DNA of 64,000 bases from Chionoecetes opilio (lineage: Eukaryota > Arthropoda > Malacostraca > Decapoda > Majidae): positions 1-64,000 of the forward strand of contig JACEEZ010026253.1 in assembly GCA_016584305.1 (NCBI GenBank), written 5' to 3'. Each line of letters starts with the position of its first letter. Position 1 is the stretch's first letter. This document shows, in pieces, positions 1-11,299 of the stretch. The notes below the pieces were generated by a model that saw only the letters and a list, made by a program, of their open reading frames with translations, had not been told where the DNA came from and did not search any database. Both the position numbers and the translations under genes were made by a program.

Positions 1-523
1 CAAAGCTCTGTGTACGCGGGACTTTTGCCAGAATTCTTATAGTCGCTAAACAAATTTTAATGTACCCAATGTATTCGCCATATTTTTTTGCAACTGCTAA
101 AAAAATATTTTTTTGCTTAAGTCTTGTAGTTTATTCTATGATTGTGTTTGCAAGATGAAGAGCGTTGAGGTTTATGGAATCCATGGTACAGCTCTTCACA
201 GAAAAAGGCCGCAGGGTCTTCCTCTCTAATCTCTCTGCCGGCGATAGGGAGAGACCTGTCAGCACCTTCACCTTCCATGCTGGTCACTGGGTCACTGACC
301 CTATGTGTGACCCCTGGGTTCCGTTCTCAGGTAAAGTAGAGTTGCCAGATTTCACCGGCCGAAAAATTAGCCCCCCTTTTTTGAATTTGGCGGCCCCCCC
401 AATTGGGAAATACTTGCGTTTATTAGAGAGTGACCAAATGGGCATAGCCGCTCTTTAGGGTTAAGTAAAATTAAGTGACCTACAGTGAAAGAAAAGGTAT
501 AAAGGGGTTTAAAAGGTAAAAGA
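1..523. other. No recognised gene
   Basis: AT-rich, non-coding looking sequence. A 97-codon open frame at 165-458 has no recognisable domain and no splice or repeat context. Nothing further can be supported here. Confidence 0.5.
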
Positions 524-1678
524 GAGGTATGTCAGGAGTCTCGTTGAGGATGTCGAGGGTCATTTGAAACGCTAATACCTCCGACCCCTACCGACCCTGA
601 AGAACCCTCCGTTCCAAGTCTCCTTCTCGGGCGAGTGCTATTCGAACAGCAGATGGGCCCCTCGTTGGACATGGATGGGCAGATGGCTCGTTGGGCTGAG
701 TACTTTGGGCAGTTGTTCACGGTGGACCCTCCAACTGAGCAGCTTCACACCACTGGGTTACAGGCAGTGGATGCCGATCCTCCATTGACGAAACCGCACC
801 CTCTCTTGACGAAGTCAGAGAGGCGTAGCAAAGTTGGGGGGTGGAAAGGCAGCTGGTGTTTGTAATATCAGTGCGGAGCTCCTCAAAGCTGGGGGTGAGG
901 CCATGATCCCACGGGTTGCATGCTGTCCTGACTGCCGTGTGGCAATCAGGAAACCATTCCTCCTGACTGGAAAAGGGGGCTGGTCGTCCCTATCTGGAAA
1001 GGAAAGGGGACCGTCAGGACTGCAACAATTACCGCGGTATTACACTGCTCAGCGTTTCCAGGCAAGGTGCTTGCCCATCTATTTCTGACACGGATTCGCA
1101 GCCATCTGGTGAAGCATCAGAGACCTCAGCAGTCTGGGTTCACGCCTGGTAAAGTCAACAACGGACCGTATCCTAGCGCTTCGTGTCCTGGTGGAACGCC
1201 GACGTGAGTTTCGACAGGGAAAGCTTGCAGCCTATGTTGATCTCAAGAAGGCGTTTGCTCAGTGCATCGTGGTCACTCTGGGATCTTCTACGACTTCGAG
1301 GATTCCTGCAAGGGGCTATGTGTTGATAACTGGTCTGTATTCTGGGACTGAGAGTGCTGTTTAAGTGTGGGGCAGGTGTATCCGGCTTCTTTCCTGTGAA
1401 TACAGGAGTGAGGAAGGGTGCGTCCTTGCCCCACACTTTTCAACGCTTTATGGACTGGGTATTGGACAAGGTTGTAGATCAAAGTGATTGTGGAGCATCC
1501 GTTGGCAACACCAAGATCACTGATCTTGGGTTTTTTCCGTTTGATGCAGTAATCTTTGCTGAGTCGCTGGAGGTCCTGGTGATGGCTCCGAGGCGCTGCA
1601 ACGAGGAGGCAAAGCCTTTGGGACTTGAAGGTCTCCTGGCTCAAGACCAAGGTCCAGGTGTTTGGAGACTTACTAGAT
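524..1678 (+). pseudogene. LINE-A, 5' piece: broken reverse transcriptase (RTE-like)
   Basis: Fragment of a non-LTR retrotransposon reverse transcriptase, the enzyme that copies element RNA into a nicked chromosomal site. The same protein is read more completely in LINE-C at 6720-8872. Visible pieces include the thumb-side linker, an AAGVCNISAELLKAGGEAM segment near 843-904 and a degenerate copy of the FADD region near 1530 (the catalytic Asp pair is lost; the text reads FFPFDAV). Frameshifts occur roughly every 150-250 bases, so it cannot encode an active enzyme. The element is cut at 1678 by a hAT transposon and resumes at 4714. The RTE assignment rests on the YGCETWTL C-terminal region and the short-repeat 3' tail of sister copies; another LINE clade is possible. 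Confidence 0.8.
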
Positions 1679-4600
1679 CAGTGGTTCTCAACCTTTTTCA
1701 CTCCATTCCCCCCTTCATGAATTCTCAACATTCGTGTGGCTCCCCTTCATTTTTCCCAAATCCCACCCTGCCAAAAAAAGGTTTAAAAAAAAAAAATAAA
1801 TAAAATGTTGATGAAGAGAACACCCTTGCTTATTACAAAAGTTTACAGTCATAATTATCTTTATATTGAAAGATTTCTTTTGATAGCTTAATTACATCAC
1901 TTGCCTACAAAGATAGCGGACACTAGCAAATTTGAATCGGGTGGGAAAAAAGTTAAATTTAATCTCTGCATATTTTATCACACATCAGTGGGAAGGCTGA
2001 TATTGGTTTCTTTTCAGTCAGGTTTGACGAATCCGAGGTTGTGTCACTGACAATGCACACCCTCATTCGGGGTCCACATCCAAGGGGGGGTTTCCCGGCT
2101 CTTATTCTTGATTTGTAGAAGGGTGGAGAAAAAAACCAGACTCCCCCAAATAAATAGGTATTTTGAAAAAAGGAAAGAGTAGTCGAAGTGCAATCCCCAC
2201 TGACTTTTGGATATGACTGATGCATTGAACACCAGAATACTTTCAGAGATTTTTCTTCATAGAGATATTTGGCAGCAAAATCATGTTTGAGATAAAGGAA
2301 CTCGTCCTGAACATCACGGGGAATGGTAGTAATATCAAGAGTGCCAGAGAATGGATTCATTACCAACTTCCCTTCTTCCCCCTTTCGAATTCGGGGGAAG
2401 TACCTATTAAGTTCACTTTCCAAGGATCTCAGATGCTGTTTAAATTTTCAGTTTTAAGTAAGGGGGGTCAAGCAGAATATCTTTCATTCTCGTCAAGGAC
2501 AGCTGAAAGGTTTCAAACATGGAACTTTCCCGGGCCCACCGATTTTCCTTTGCCAATTCTGGAGCTTGGCAAGAAATCCACGAAGACAATCCATCAGGTG
2601 AAACACATTTCTTCCTTTGTCCTGTAGCTTCAGTTTAAACCCTATTTAGCTGCTCAAATATATCTGCTAAATATGCATGACGTGGCTCCCACAAAACCTC
2701 ATTGAAGTGACTCAACAGATCATCTTCCCTTGCATTTCCAGGAACAATTTAAGCTCCCCCCGAAGTTAAAACCACTCGATTCACAACATTGCCCTTGGAA
2801 AGCCAGCGCACTTTGGAGAAAAAGGGAGAGCTTAATCCGAATCCAGGGGTCTCACAAAGGTTCTGGAAAAGGCGAGAGTTCAAGCTCCAGCTTTTACAAA
2901 GTTGACGCATTTGACCACTGCCTCCAGGATCTTGAAAGTTCATCGGGAGGCCCATTCATTTCGACGCCAGTGCAAAACGATGGATCATACAATGAACCCC
3001 TTGGCATTTGGAGCTACTCCTTGACACGCTTCTGGAACCCTGATTTTGATCCCAGCATCGCTGGAGCCCGTCTGTACAGACTCCACAACAATTTTCCCAG
3101 GGGATCCTGTTAGCTTTGGAAGAAGAAGATGCTTTTCCCTCACATCTTAGCGTTGTAGGTGGGCTCAAGCTGTGTACATAACAGATATTCTTCCTTGATA
3201 TCACACAAGAAAACATACCTAACAAACACGAGAGCTGTGCACAAGAACTCACATCCTGACTCATCCAGCTGTATTGCAAACATACCAGTTGGAGACGATT
3301 TGATCCCTGTATCACTTTTTCCTTTATTTCATCTGACATTTCATTAATTCTCCGCTTCACTGTGTCGTTTGGGCAAGGAAATTTGTTTAATTTTACGTTC
3401 ACTTGCATCTCCAAGAACAGCTTGACCATCTTTAAAGTACATGGCTTTATTAAGGTTTCAAACCCAAATTTTGTGGGGCTTCTTTTTCTTCGCTATTTCG
3501 AGGGCAACCTCGTTATGATGCCTCAACTACAACTTGAGGTCTGTTGTTGGAAAACACCAGTCGCATCCAGTTTTTTGTTTTCCCAAACTACTTTCGTTTG
3601 GGGCCTGAAGAAATCGGGGTCTTTCTCAGCATACTGTGGATGGATGGTCAGCAAATGATGCTTCAACTTACTAGGCCTCATAGAATCGTTCCCCAGCACT
3701 TTGAAGCACAGTACACACTGAGGTTTCTCGATGCCATCAGCGAGGATTGATGTAAATCCGTAGTTAATGTACCCCTTCCTGTACTTCCGCTCTTACTAAC
3801 ACTAGTAGCCATCGCAAATCTACGGAAAATAAGAAGGGCAGAACATCAGAACAAACATTAAAGTGATAAACAAAAGAATGATAATGAAGGACAGATAAAT
3901 AGGACAAATGATAAAATGACAAAACAACAAAATATCCACATACATAACACATCCATGGACTCACAAATTAAGCACACACCAGTCATACACAAACATACAC
4001 ACAGAGAGAGTAAAGATGATAAACATTCACACTCAAGCTAGCAAGCTGAAATGTACTTTCTACAGCAAGAACACGCCTCCTTTGGGCAAGACTGCCCCAA
4101 TTGAAATAATAAGAATAGCGAGTCACATCAATATTAGCACTAAAAAAAAAAAAAAACAGGAATACCTAAGTAGGGAATGAGCATGAAAAACAATGATACC
4201 AAAAAATAAGAAATATTTCACACACGAAAAACAGCGACCGCATTTATAATTGTCGAAACAAATAAGTAACACAGTATATGGTTCAGAATCAATTATACCC
4301 ACATGTTTACGTGATGATATCCCAGGCCACACTGAGATCATTCGATCGCCTCTCTCCCTCTGTCTCCCGGTGACTCACCCTCACTCACCGCCCGTGTCTC
4401 TCACCCGTCTCATACGCGTTCGTTCTCCTCCGCGTTTTCTATCACGCCTACATCACACCATTTTACACATACATACATACACACGTACACACACATTCGT
4501 AACAATATTATGTAACAAAATTTTATTGTCAACTTAATGATTAATCAATTAATTATTAAAACAAGAAAATTTTCTTTGCCAGGACAGTGATGCAAGTTTT

Positions 4601-4711
4601 TTTTTTTATTCAGATTCCTAACATTATTTAGAAATGTATAATTTGCAGCAGCCCACCATGGCCCCCTTAAATTCTTGCATGGGGCCATGGCCCCCAGGTT
4701 GAGAACCACTG
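1679..4711 (-). mobile_element. hAT DNA transposon (ZBED/Charlie-like), inserted in LINE-A
   Basis: About 3.03 kb bounded by perfect 16 bp terminal inverted repeats, CAGTGGTTCTCAACCT on the left and its complement on the right. The left flank is tactagat (1671-1678) and the right flank carries taactagat (4714-4722) after two extra bases, which fits an 8 bp hAT target duplication with a small change. Joining the flanks restores the LINE text seen uninterrupted at about 8185-8205. The transposase is read on the minus strand and is broken (see 1960-3812). The right half contains AT-rich and low-complexity filler. Confidence 0.9.
1960..3812 (-). pseudogene. hAT transposase relic with BED zinc finger
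   Basis: A cut-and-paste transposase of the ZBED5/FAM200/SCAND3-like hAT group, now inactive. Reading from the ATG at 3812 there is a BED-type zinc finger (text such as KPQCVLCFKVLGNDSM followed by KLKHHLLTIH, about 3740-3640), then a catalytic-domain segment with WENCCGVCTDG near 3100-3066 and a later CxHCxIHRxALASK-type stretch, then VRWLSKGNV near 2780, then a C-terminal dimerisation-like block with LKHDFAAKYLYEEKSLKVFW and SYPKVS near 2310-2180. A one-base frameshift separates the ATG from the zinc finger, and at least three more frameshifts follow. The order of blocks matches the family, so the whole ~1.85 kb gene is represented, but no intact frame remains. Confidence 0.85.
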
Positions 4712-4713
4712 TG

Positions 4714-5357
4714 TAACTAGATGAAGCAGTACAGTCTGTCATGCGTGTGGCTGAGGACATTGAGATCTTGGAAAGTCTTACATACCTTGGCAGTCCATAA
4801 TGACGGCGGGTCACGTCAAGAAGTCTTACGGCGGACTGGCATAGCCCACGGTGTTATGGACTCGCTCAGCGGAGTATTTGGCGTTGTCGGTACTGTGCAG
4901 GAGGACAAGATCCGGATCTTCAAATCGCTTGTGATCCCTGTCTTACTCTATGGTTGTGAGACATGGACACTAAATAGTGACTTGAAGAGACAAATCAATG
5001 CCTTTGGTAATAAGTGTCTTCGCAGAATCATGGGGTATCGCTGGGATGATTACGTGTCAAATCAGCGATTGCACTGTGAGACTGAATCGAGGCCTATTAC
5101 CTGCATAGTCCGTCAGCGCCAACTTCGGCTATATGGGCATGTGGCACGCTACCCTGAAACCGATCCTTCCCATCGGGTTGTATCTGTAAGAGACAATCTG
5201 GCGTGGAGGAGGACCAAGGGGGCGCCCACAAGGCTCGTGGCTGGGGCAAGTTGATGTTTCTGTCGAGAGCTGCTTGGTATGGGAAAGGAGCCTGCATGGG
5301 AACTCGCGCGTGGTGACCCTCGGGAGTGGCGTCGTAGGGTGGGCGAGGCGACGGCGC
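4714..5357 (+). pseudogene. LINE-A, 3' piece: reverse transcriptase C-terminal region
   Basis: Continuation of LINE-A after the hAT insertion. One open stretch of about 175 codons carries the C-terminal signature LLYGCETWTLNSDLKRQIN, then RRIMGYRWDDYVSNQRL and RQLRLYGHVARYPE, features of the region downstream of the RT palm in RTE-like LINEs. It ends near 5357, where the sequence abuts an inverted copy of part of the same LINE. Not functional alone. Confidence 0.85.
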
Positions 5358-5790
5358 CATTTAGTGTCCATGTCTCACAAACCATAGAGTAAGACAGGGA
5401 TCACAAGCGACTTGAAGATCCGATCTTTGTCCTCCTGCACATGTACCGACAATGCCAAATACTCCTGCTGAGCGAGTCCATAACACCGTAGGCTATGCCA
5501 ATCCGCCGTAAGACTTCTTGACGTGACCCACCGTCATTATGGACTGCGCTACCAAGGTATGTAAAACTTTCCAAGATCTCAATGTCCTCACTGCACGCAT
5601 GAACAGACTGTACTGTTTCATCTAGTAAGCCTCCAAACACCTTAACTTGGTCTTAAGCCAGGAAACCTCAAGTCCCAAAGGCTTTGCCTCCTGGTGCAGC
5701 ACCTCGAGAGCCATCACCAGGACCTCCATACTCAGCAAAGATTACTGCATCATCGGCAAAAACAAGATCAGTGATCTTGGGTTGCCGAGT
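5358..5790 (-). pseudogene. LINE-B: inverted RTE-like LINE fragment
   Basis: Minus-strand copy of the same LINE family. Reading from 5790 down it gives the segment after the FADD motif, then FGGLLDETVQSVHACSEDIE, then YLGSAVHNDGGSRQEVLRRI, and stops at YG-CETWTLN next to LINE-A. It overlaps in content with 4714-4990 in opposite orientation, so the two form an imperfect tail-to-tail inverted repeat of about 400 bp. Truncated at both ends. Confidence 0.85.
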
Positions 5791-5993
5791 CCCCCATGAT
5801 AGAAGGAAATATATAGACATGCATACCATTTTCAAGGCTTATGATTGATCTGTACCCAGTTGATATTGCTGTCTCCTCTTAAATGCTTGCTTGTATGAAC
5901 AGATAGTGAAATGGATCATTATTTTGGAAATTCATTAAGGAATTCATGCATAAGTATTTTGTCAAGTATTTTTTTTTTTTTTTTTTTTTACAG

Positions 5994-6335
5994 AAAAGAG
6001 GTTCTTGCATGCAGCCAACAGTTGCTTGATGGAAAACAGAGAAGTGGAAATATACCCCTGTTTCACCATAGTGAAGCAGTTACCACGGAGAGATCGGACA
6101 AAGTTCAATCAAGTGCTGCAGTCACTAAATGAATACCAGGCCAAACAAGTTTGTGAGGAAAAAACTGATATCTGCCAGTGAATCTAAAAATGACCATGGC
6201 CAATTATGTCAGTCTCTGAGCAGAAAGAAGCTAGGAGGCCCTGGGAACAGCCACAGCATGTAGGCAATGCTCAAGATGGTTTAAAGACCACCGAATGCCT
6301 CAGTGAAGGGGAAGATTTTGATGACAGTATTACAG
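5994..6335 (+). CDS. Candidate internal exon of an unrecognised host gene
   Basis: A long T-tract ending in ACAG (to 5993) looks like a strong 3' splice site, and ACAG/GTATGT at 6335/6336 like a 5' splice site. One frame starting at 5996 is open for 61 codons (KRFLHAANSCLMENREVEIY ... KQVCEEKTDICQ), hits three stops within 15 bases (6179, 6185, 6191), then is open again for 47 codons to the donor (EQKEARRPWEQPQ ... GEDFDDSIT). A one-base change in the A-run near 6160 would bypass the stops, so compensating indels, an assembly error or pseudogenisation are all possible. The exon ends in phase 1, matching the acceptor at 10106. The basic leucine-containing stretch FTIVKQLPRRDRTKFNQVLQ faintly resembles a BESS motif; this is a guess. 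Product not identified. Confidence 0.45.
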
Positions 6336-6719
6336 GTATGTACATATATCTATTTGATGTGAGAAATTCAGGGGACAGTAACGAAAAATAGAAAAAAACT
6401 ACTTATTCTGAAAATAGTCCTCCACAACCTTAGGGCCTTCCTTTATCTTAGGGTTGAGGTATGAAAGCTGTATGATTTTTTCCAAGGCCTGAAATATATA
6501 TTTTAATTTACCCCCCTGCACATTCTTAGTACCACAAATATGCATTGGTGCCTCAGCTCGTTATATTTAGATTCAGATTTAGTCATTGCCATATTTAGAT
6601 TTTGGTTTAGATTAGATCAGCTTCGCATATATATATATATTACTATATATATATATATATATATAATAATATCTATATCTATATATATCATGTATATATA
6701 TGTCAAGTCGAGAAGAATC

Positions 6720-8872
6720 TCAAGAGGTAACCATACTGTGTTTCATCTTGAGAAACTGAAGGACTTGACATGTGCTCATGAGTATGCGGTGGCAGTCTCA
6801 AATCGGTTTGATGTGTTCGGTGCCCTCGGGGATCCTGTAGAACTGTGGGATACCTTCAAACGTGAAACTCTACAGGCTGCCAAGGAGTGTATTGGGGAGC
6901 GCCGAGGTCAAGGCGTGGTTTGTCTCGACGGAGACGCTGGAGAAAATGAGAAGAGTCGCGCTGCCAGGCTGGCTGGGAACTGGGAACTGCACAGGGCTCT
7001 GTCACGCCGGACTAGAACCCTCCTGAGGAGAGACAAGGAGAGGTATGTCAGGAGTCTCGCTGAGGATGTCGAGGGTCATTTGAACGCTAATGACCTCCGA
7101 CCCGCCTACTGAGCCCTGAAGAAGCTCCGTTCCAAGTCTCCTTCTCGGGCGAGTGCTATGAACAGCAGATGGGCGCCTCGTGTCGGACATGGATGGGCAG
7201 ATGGCTCGTTGGGCTGACTACTTTGGGCAGTTATTCACGGTGGACCCTCCAACTGAGCAGCTCACATCACTGGGTTACAGGCAGTGGATGACGATCTTCC
7301 CATTGACGAAACCGCACCCTCTCTTGACGAAGTCAGAGAGGCTGTAGCAAAGTTGAAGGGTGGAAAGGCAGCTGGTGTTTGTAATATCAGTGCAGAGCTC
7401 CTCAAAGCTGGGGGTGAGGCCATGATCCGCGGGTTGCATGCTGTCCTGACTGCCGTTGGAAATCAGGTACCATTCCTCCTGACTGGAAAAGGGGACTGGT
7501 CGTCCCTATCTGGAAAGGGAAAGGGGGACCGTCAGGACTGCAACAATTACCGCGGTATTACACTGCTCACCGTACCAGGCAAGGTGCTTGCCCATCTATT
7601 GCTGACACGAATTCACAGTCATCTGGTTGAAGCATCAGAGACCTCAGCAGTCTGGGTTCACGCCTGGTAAGTCAACAACGGACTGTATCCTAGCGCTTCG
7701 TGTCCTGGTGGAATGCCGACGTGAGTTTCGACAGGGGATGCTTGCAGCCTATGTTGATCTCAAGAAGGCGTTTGACTCAGTGCATCGTGAGTCACTCTGG
7801 GATCTTCTGCGACTTCGAGGGATTCCTGCAAGGACTATTGGTTTGATAACTGGTCTGTATTCTGGGACTGAGAGTGCTGTGAAGTGTGGGGCAGTGTATC
7901 CAGCTTCTTCCTGTGAATACAGGAGTGAGGCAAGGGTGCGTCCTTGCCCCATCACTTTTCAAAGCTTGTATGGACTGGGTATTGGACAAGGTTGTAGATC
8001 AAAGTGATTGTGGAGCATCCGTCGACAACACCAAGATCACTGATCTTGTTTTTGCCGATGATGCAGTAATCTTTGCTGAGTCGCTGGAGGTCCTGGTGAT
8101 GGCTCTCGAGGCGCTGCACGAGGAGGCAAAGCCTTTGGGACTTGAGGTCTCCTGGCTCAAGACCAAGGTCCAGATGTTTGGAGACTTACTAGATGAAGCA
8201 GTAAAGTCTGTTCATTGCATGTGGCGAGGACATTGAGATCTTGGAAAGTTTTACATACCTTGGTAGCGCAGTCCATAATGATGGCGGGTCACGTCAAAAA
8301 AGCCTTACGGCGGATTGGCATAGCCCACGGTGTTATGGACCTGCTCAGCGGGAGTATTTGGCGTTGTCGGTACCTGTGCAGGAGGACAAGATCCGGATCT
8401 CAATTCGCTTGTGATCCCTGTCTTACTCTATGGTTGTGAGACATGGACACTAAATAGTGACTTGAAGAGACGAATCAATGCTCTTGGTAATAAGTGTCTT
8501 CGCAGAATCATGGGGTATCGCTGGGATGATTACGTGTCAAATCAGCGATTGCACCGTGAGACTGAATCGAGGCCTATTACCTGCATAGTCCATCAGCGCC
8601 AACTTCGGCTATATAGGCATGTGGCACGCTACCTGAAATCGATCCTTCCCATACGGGTTGTATCTGTAAGAGACAATCCGGTGTGGAGGAGGCCAAGGGG
8701 GCGCCCACAAGGCTCGTGGCTGGGGCAAGTTGATGTTTCTTGTCCGAGAGCTGCTTGGTATGGAAAGGAGCCTGCATGGGAACTGCCGCGTGGTGACCCC
8801 CGGAGTGGCGTCGTAGGGCGGGCGAGGCGACGCGCCCCTCGGCGTATGCCCCAATGATATTGATTGATTGAT
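6720..8872 (+). pseudogene. LINE-C: longest RTE-like LINE copy, broken
   Basis: A 5'-truncated non-LTR retrotransposon lacking the endonuclease. In order: a linker between endonuclease and RT (VSNRFDVFGALGDPVELWD, about 6790-6850), fingers (AKLKGGKAAGVCNISAELLK near 7350), NNYRGITLL near 7545, PGKSTTDCILALRVLVECRR near 7665, palm motif A AAYVDLKKAFDSVHRESLWD near 7746, NTGVRQGCVLAPSLF near 7915, and the catalytic FADD at 8051-8062, which is intact. The C-terminal region follows (YGCETWTL near 8430, RRIMGYRWDDYVSNQRL near 8500). About five frameshifts break it, some in homopolymers. The 3' end is a short TTGA/TGAT-type tail (8852-8872), a hallmark of RTE-type ends, followed by (TA)n. Confidence 0.85.
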
Positions 8873-8893
8873 ATATATGTATATATATACATC

Positions 8894-8943
<50 letters not shown>

Positions 8944-8950
8944 ATATTAT
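8873..8950. repeat. (TA)n microsatellite
   Basis: Nearly pure TA dinucleotides directly 3' of the LINE-C tail. Confidence 0.95.
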
Positions 8951-8952
8951 AC

Positions 8953-9925
8953 ACAAACCTCGTTTTTCCCGGACTAATAGGGGGGAGCACTGGTCCGGGA
9001 ACCGCAAAAGTCCGGGAATAGCAACGTCCAGGAATTATCCTCTAAACAGAAAGAAAAAAAAAAAAATATGCCATTACCAATCCCCGAACGTTTATCCTAC
9101 TCTAGTATTTACTGTCCGGCAACCGCCAATATCAACTACCCCGCCGCGGACTTTACGTCCGCTAGCATGCTGCCACCTGGCGGGAGGCAGCAGAAAGTGT
9201 TCAATAGTTTCAAGAGACGTTCCTGCACCAGGGGCAGTCGGGGTCAGGGGACTAACGGAGGCCGTGCAGGTGAACCGTGAGTGTCGTTGCCCAAATGTAA
9301 ACAATACGACCGCTGAGCAAGTGAGCATCGCTGCCACCTGGCGGGAGGCATAGAAAGTGTTCAATAGCACAAGAGACGTTCCTGCACCAGGGGCAGTGGG
9401 GGTCAGGGGACTAACGGAGTCCGTGCAGGTGAACTGTGAGTGTCGTGTGCCCAAATGTAAACAATACGACGCTGCTGAGCATGCTGGCACCTGGCGGAAG
9501 CAGCAGAAAGTGTTCAATAGTCTCAAGAGACGTTCCTGCACCAGGGGCACGTGGGGGTCAGGGGACTAACGGAGGCTGTGCAGGTGAACGGTGAGTGTCG
9601 TGTGTCCAAATGTAAACAATACGACCGCTGAGGATGCTGGCACCTGCGGGAGCAGCGAGAAGTGTTCAATAGTCTCAGAGATGTTCCTGCACCAGGGGCA
9701 GTGGGAGTCAGGGACTGACGGAGGCCGTGCAGGTGAAACGTGAGTGTCGTGTGCCAAATGTAAACAATACGACCCGCTGAGCATGCTGCCACCTGGCGGG
9801 AGGCGCGAACACTGACCAGGGATGACAGGAGACGCTCGGACCGCCGGACAACTTTGTCAATTTACGAACAGGACCAGGCATTCAACGTTTAAAAAAAAAA
9901 AAAAAAAATATCCCCGAACCTCCAG
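8953..9925. mobile_element. Pogo/Tigger-like relic carrying a minisatellite
   Basis: The left end (aaacctcgtttttcccggac, then a G-run and GGTCCGGGAA) has the same architecture as the left end of the pogo-type MITE at 12771: AACCTCG, CGGACTAA, G-run, then two GGTCCG/AAGTCCG-like blocks. The right end is only weakly matched near 9905-9925 after an A-run, so the right boundary is uncertain. The interior is the tandem array at 9169-9800. Confidence 0.45.
9169..9800. repeat. Minisatellite, ~153 bp unit, four copies plus a start
   Basis: Each unit starts GCTGSCACCTGGCGGGAG and contains AGACGTTCCTGCACCAGGG and GTAAACAATACGAC. Unit starts are at 9169, 9330, 9483, 9636 and 9785, giving periods of 161, 153, 153 and 149. 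The open frames in it are by-products of the tandem repetition. Confidence 0.9.
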
Positions 9926-10105
9926 TTTGTAGATGCAAGAGTCACTTATTTTGATATGGTAACACCCATACAAACTCACGGTCGTGAGGGTATAGCTCAG
10001 GGACTTAGCAATGGTATCTTGGGGTTGTTATGTGTCATTAGACTACATCGCCAACTTTTTCCTGACTTGTGTAATACCTACGGTATCTATTTTTTCCTGT
10101 TTTAG

Positions 10106-10290
10106 AAGATAGGAATACCTTCCAAGAAGGCACATCATCAGAAAACAATGTTATGAACCTTCCCAGCAATTGGCAAGCTCCTCTTATGAGGCGTTGCCTT
10201 ACTTACACGCTCCATTATGGAGTACCAGCCACTAGATGTTTTGTGCATGGAATTCAAGTTGTGTTTTATCCATTAAGACAAATTGAATAG
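10106..10290 (+). CDS. Candidate terminal exon of the host gene at 5994
   Basis: A pyrimidine-rich tract TTTTTTCCTGTTTTAG ends at 10105. With two carried-over bases, the frame from 10108 is open for 60 codons to TAG at 10288-10290 (DRNTFQEGTSSENNVMNLPS ... YPLRQIE). Its acceptor phase is exactly what the donor at 6335 needs: the split codon reads G|AA, Glu. Two AATAAA signals follow at 10517 and 10530. No ATG begins the frame, so it is visible only as an exon. No domain recognised. Confidence 0.45.
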
Positions 10291-11104
10291 TTATTGAAAT
10301 CAAACAGGCTGTGTTACTAATCAAGATAACACAACAAAAACTTAATTTACTCAATATATATTATGCTCATATAAATGGATATTTATTGGAAAGTTACGAG
10401 TCATATATGGAGCATATATAGATTAATTGTAGCGGTGATTTTTTTTACTTAATTAATATTATTATGGTGATTCATAGTTATATATCATTTAACCAGAACA
10501 TAAATTGATGTTTACTAATAAATTTATAGAATAAATTCTGAGCAAAGCTTTATTATTTATCTCTCAAACTTTCTCAGACTGCTCAGGTGATCACTCCATG
10601 TTTTGCATTCAATTTGTATTCTAAAACCTTGATATAAGTTAAATATATGATCAGTATTTTAGAAATTAAATTTAAAATTTTAACAAGTTTATTTACATTG
10701 AAAAGACAATAAGCCAAAGACACACATTCTGCACAAAAGAAAGAAATGCGTTGAACAGAGAAGAATTTAATAGACATAGAAATATGCCACAAAAGGATGA
10801 CTGCGGTTGAATATAGAAAAATTCACCACTTGACATCATATTCTTGGCGAATTGTTTCACTTAAAAATACAGTTCGCTGATTTTAGGCTGGTTGACACAG
10901 TCACACAAAAGTGACACTAGTTTTCAGGTTACAAAGTTTAAACATGTTATAAAATTATTTATAGTCATTAAGTCACTTGATCATGACTTCTGTGCATGTC
11001 ACTTTGTATGATTTGATTTATTTGTAACATGTTATACAACCTGAGGATGTGTCTTAAATGTAGGTGATTTCTGGAGTTGCACAATTTAACAAAAGATAAG
11101 TTTT
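10291..11104. other. AT-rich non-coding; possible 3' UTR
   Basis: Contains AATAAA at 10517-10522 and 10530-10535, plausible polyadenylation signals for the exon above. No other coding or repeat signal was recognised. Confidence 0.35.
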
Positions 11105-11105
11105 A

Positions 11106-11265
11106 TTGAGGGAGAGAGAGGAGAGAGAAGAGAGAGAGGAGAGAGAGAGAGGAGAGAGAGAGAGAAGCGAGAGAGAGAGAGAGAGGAAACGAGAGAGAGA
11201 GGAGGAGAGTGAGAGAGAGAGAGGAGAGAGAGGAGAGGAGAGAGAGGAGAGAGAGAGAGAGAGAG

Positions 11266-11297
<32 letters not shown>

Positions 11298-11299
11298 GA
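11106..11299. repeat. (GA)n imperfect microsatellite
   Basis: Purine-only GAGA tract with interspersed GGA; polypurine/polypyrimidine DNA. The Arg/Glu open frame in it is not a gene. Confidence 0.95.

Larger units (their letters stand above)
6336..10105 (+). other. Candidate intron filled with repeats
   Basis: If the flanking exons are real, this 3.77 kb is one intron (GT...AG). It contains a short TA-rich tract (6628-6700), LINE-C, a (TA)n run and a pogo-like relic with tandem repeats. Non-repeat parts (6340-6620, 9930-10100) show no further coding signal. Confidence 0.4.

Noticed and set aside
165..458. 97-codon frame near the window start
   Set aside because: No domain, no splice context, ordinary chance length in this composition.
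9092..9792. Frames with repeated SPLTPTAPGAGTS
   Set aside because: Product of the 153 bp minisatellite.
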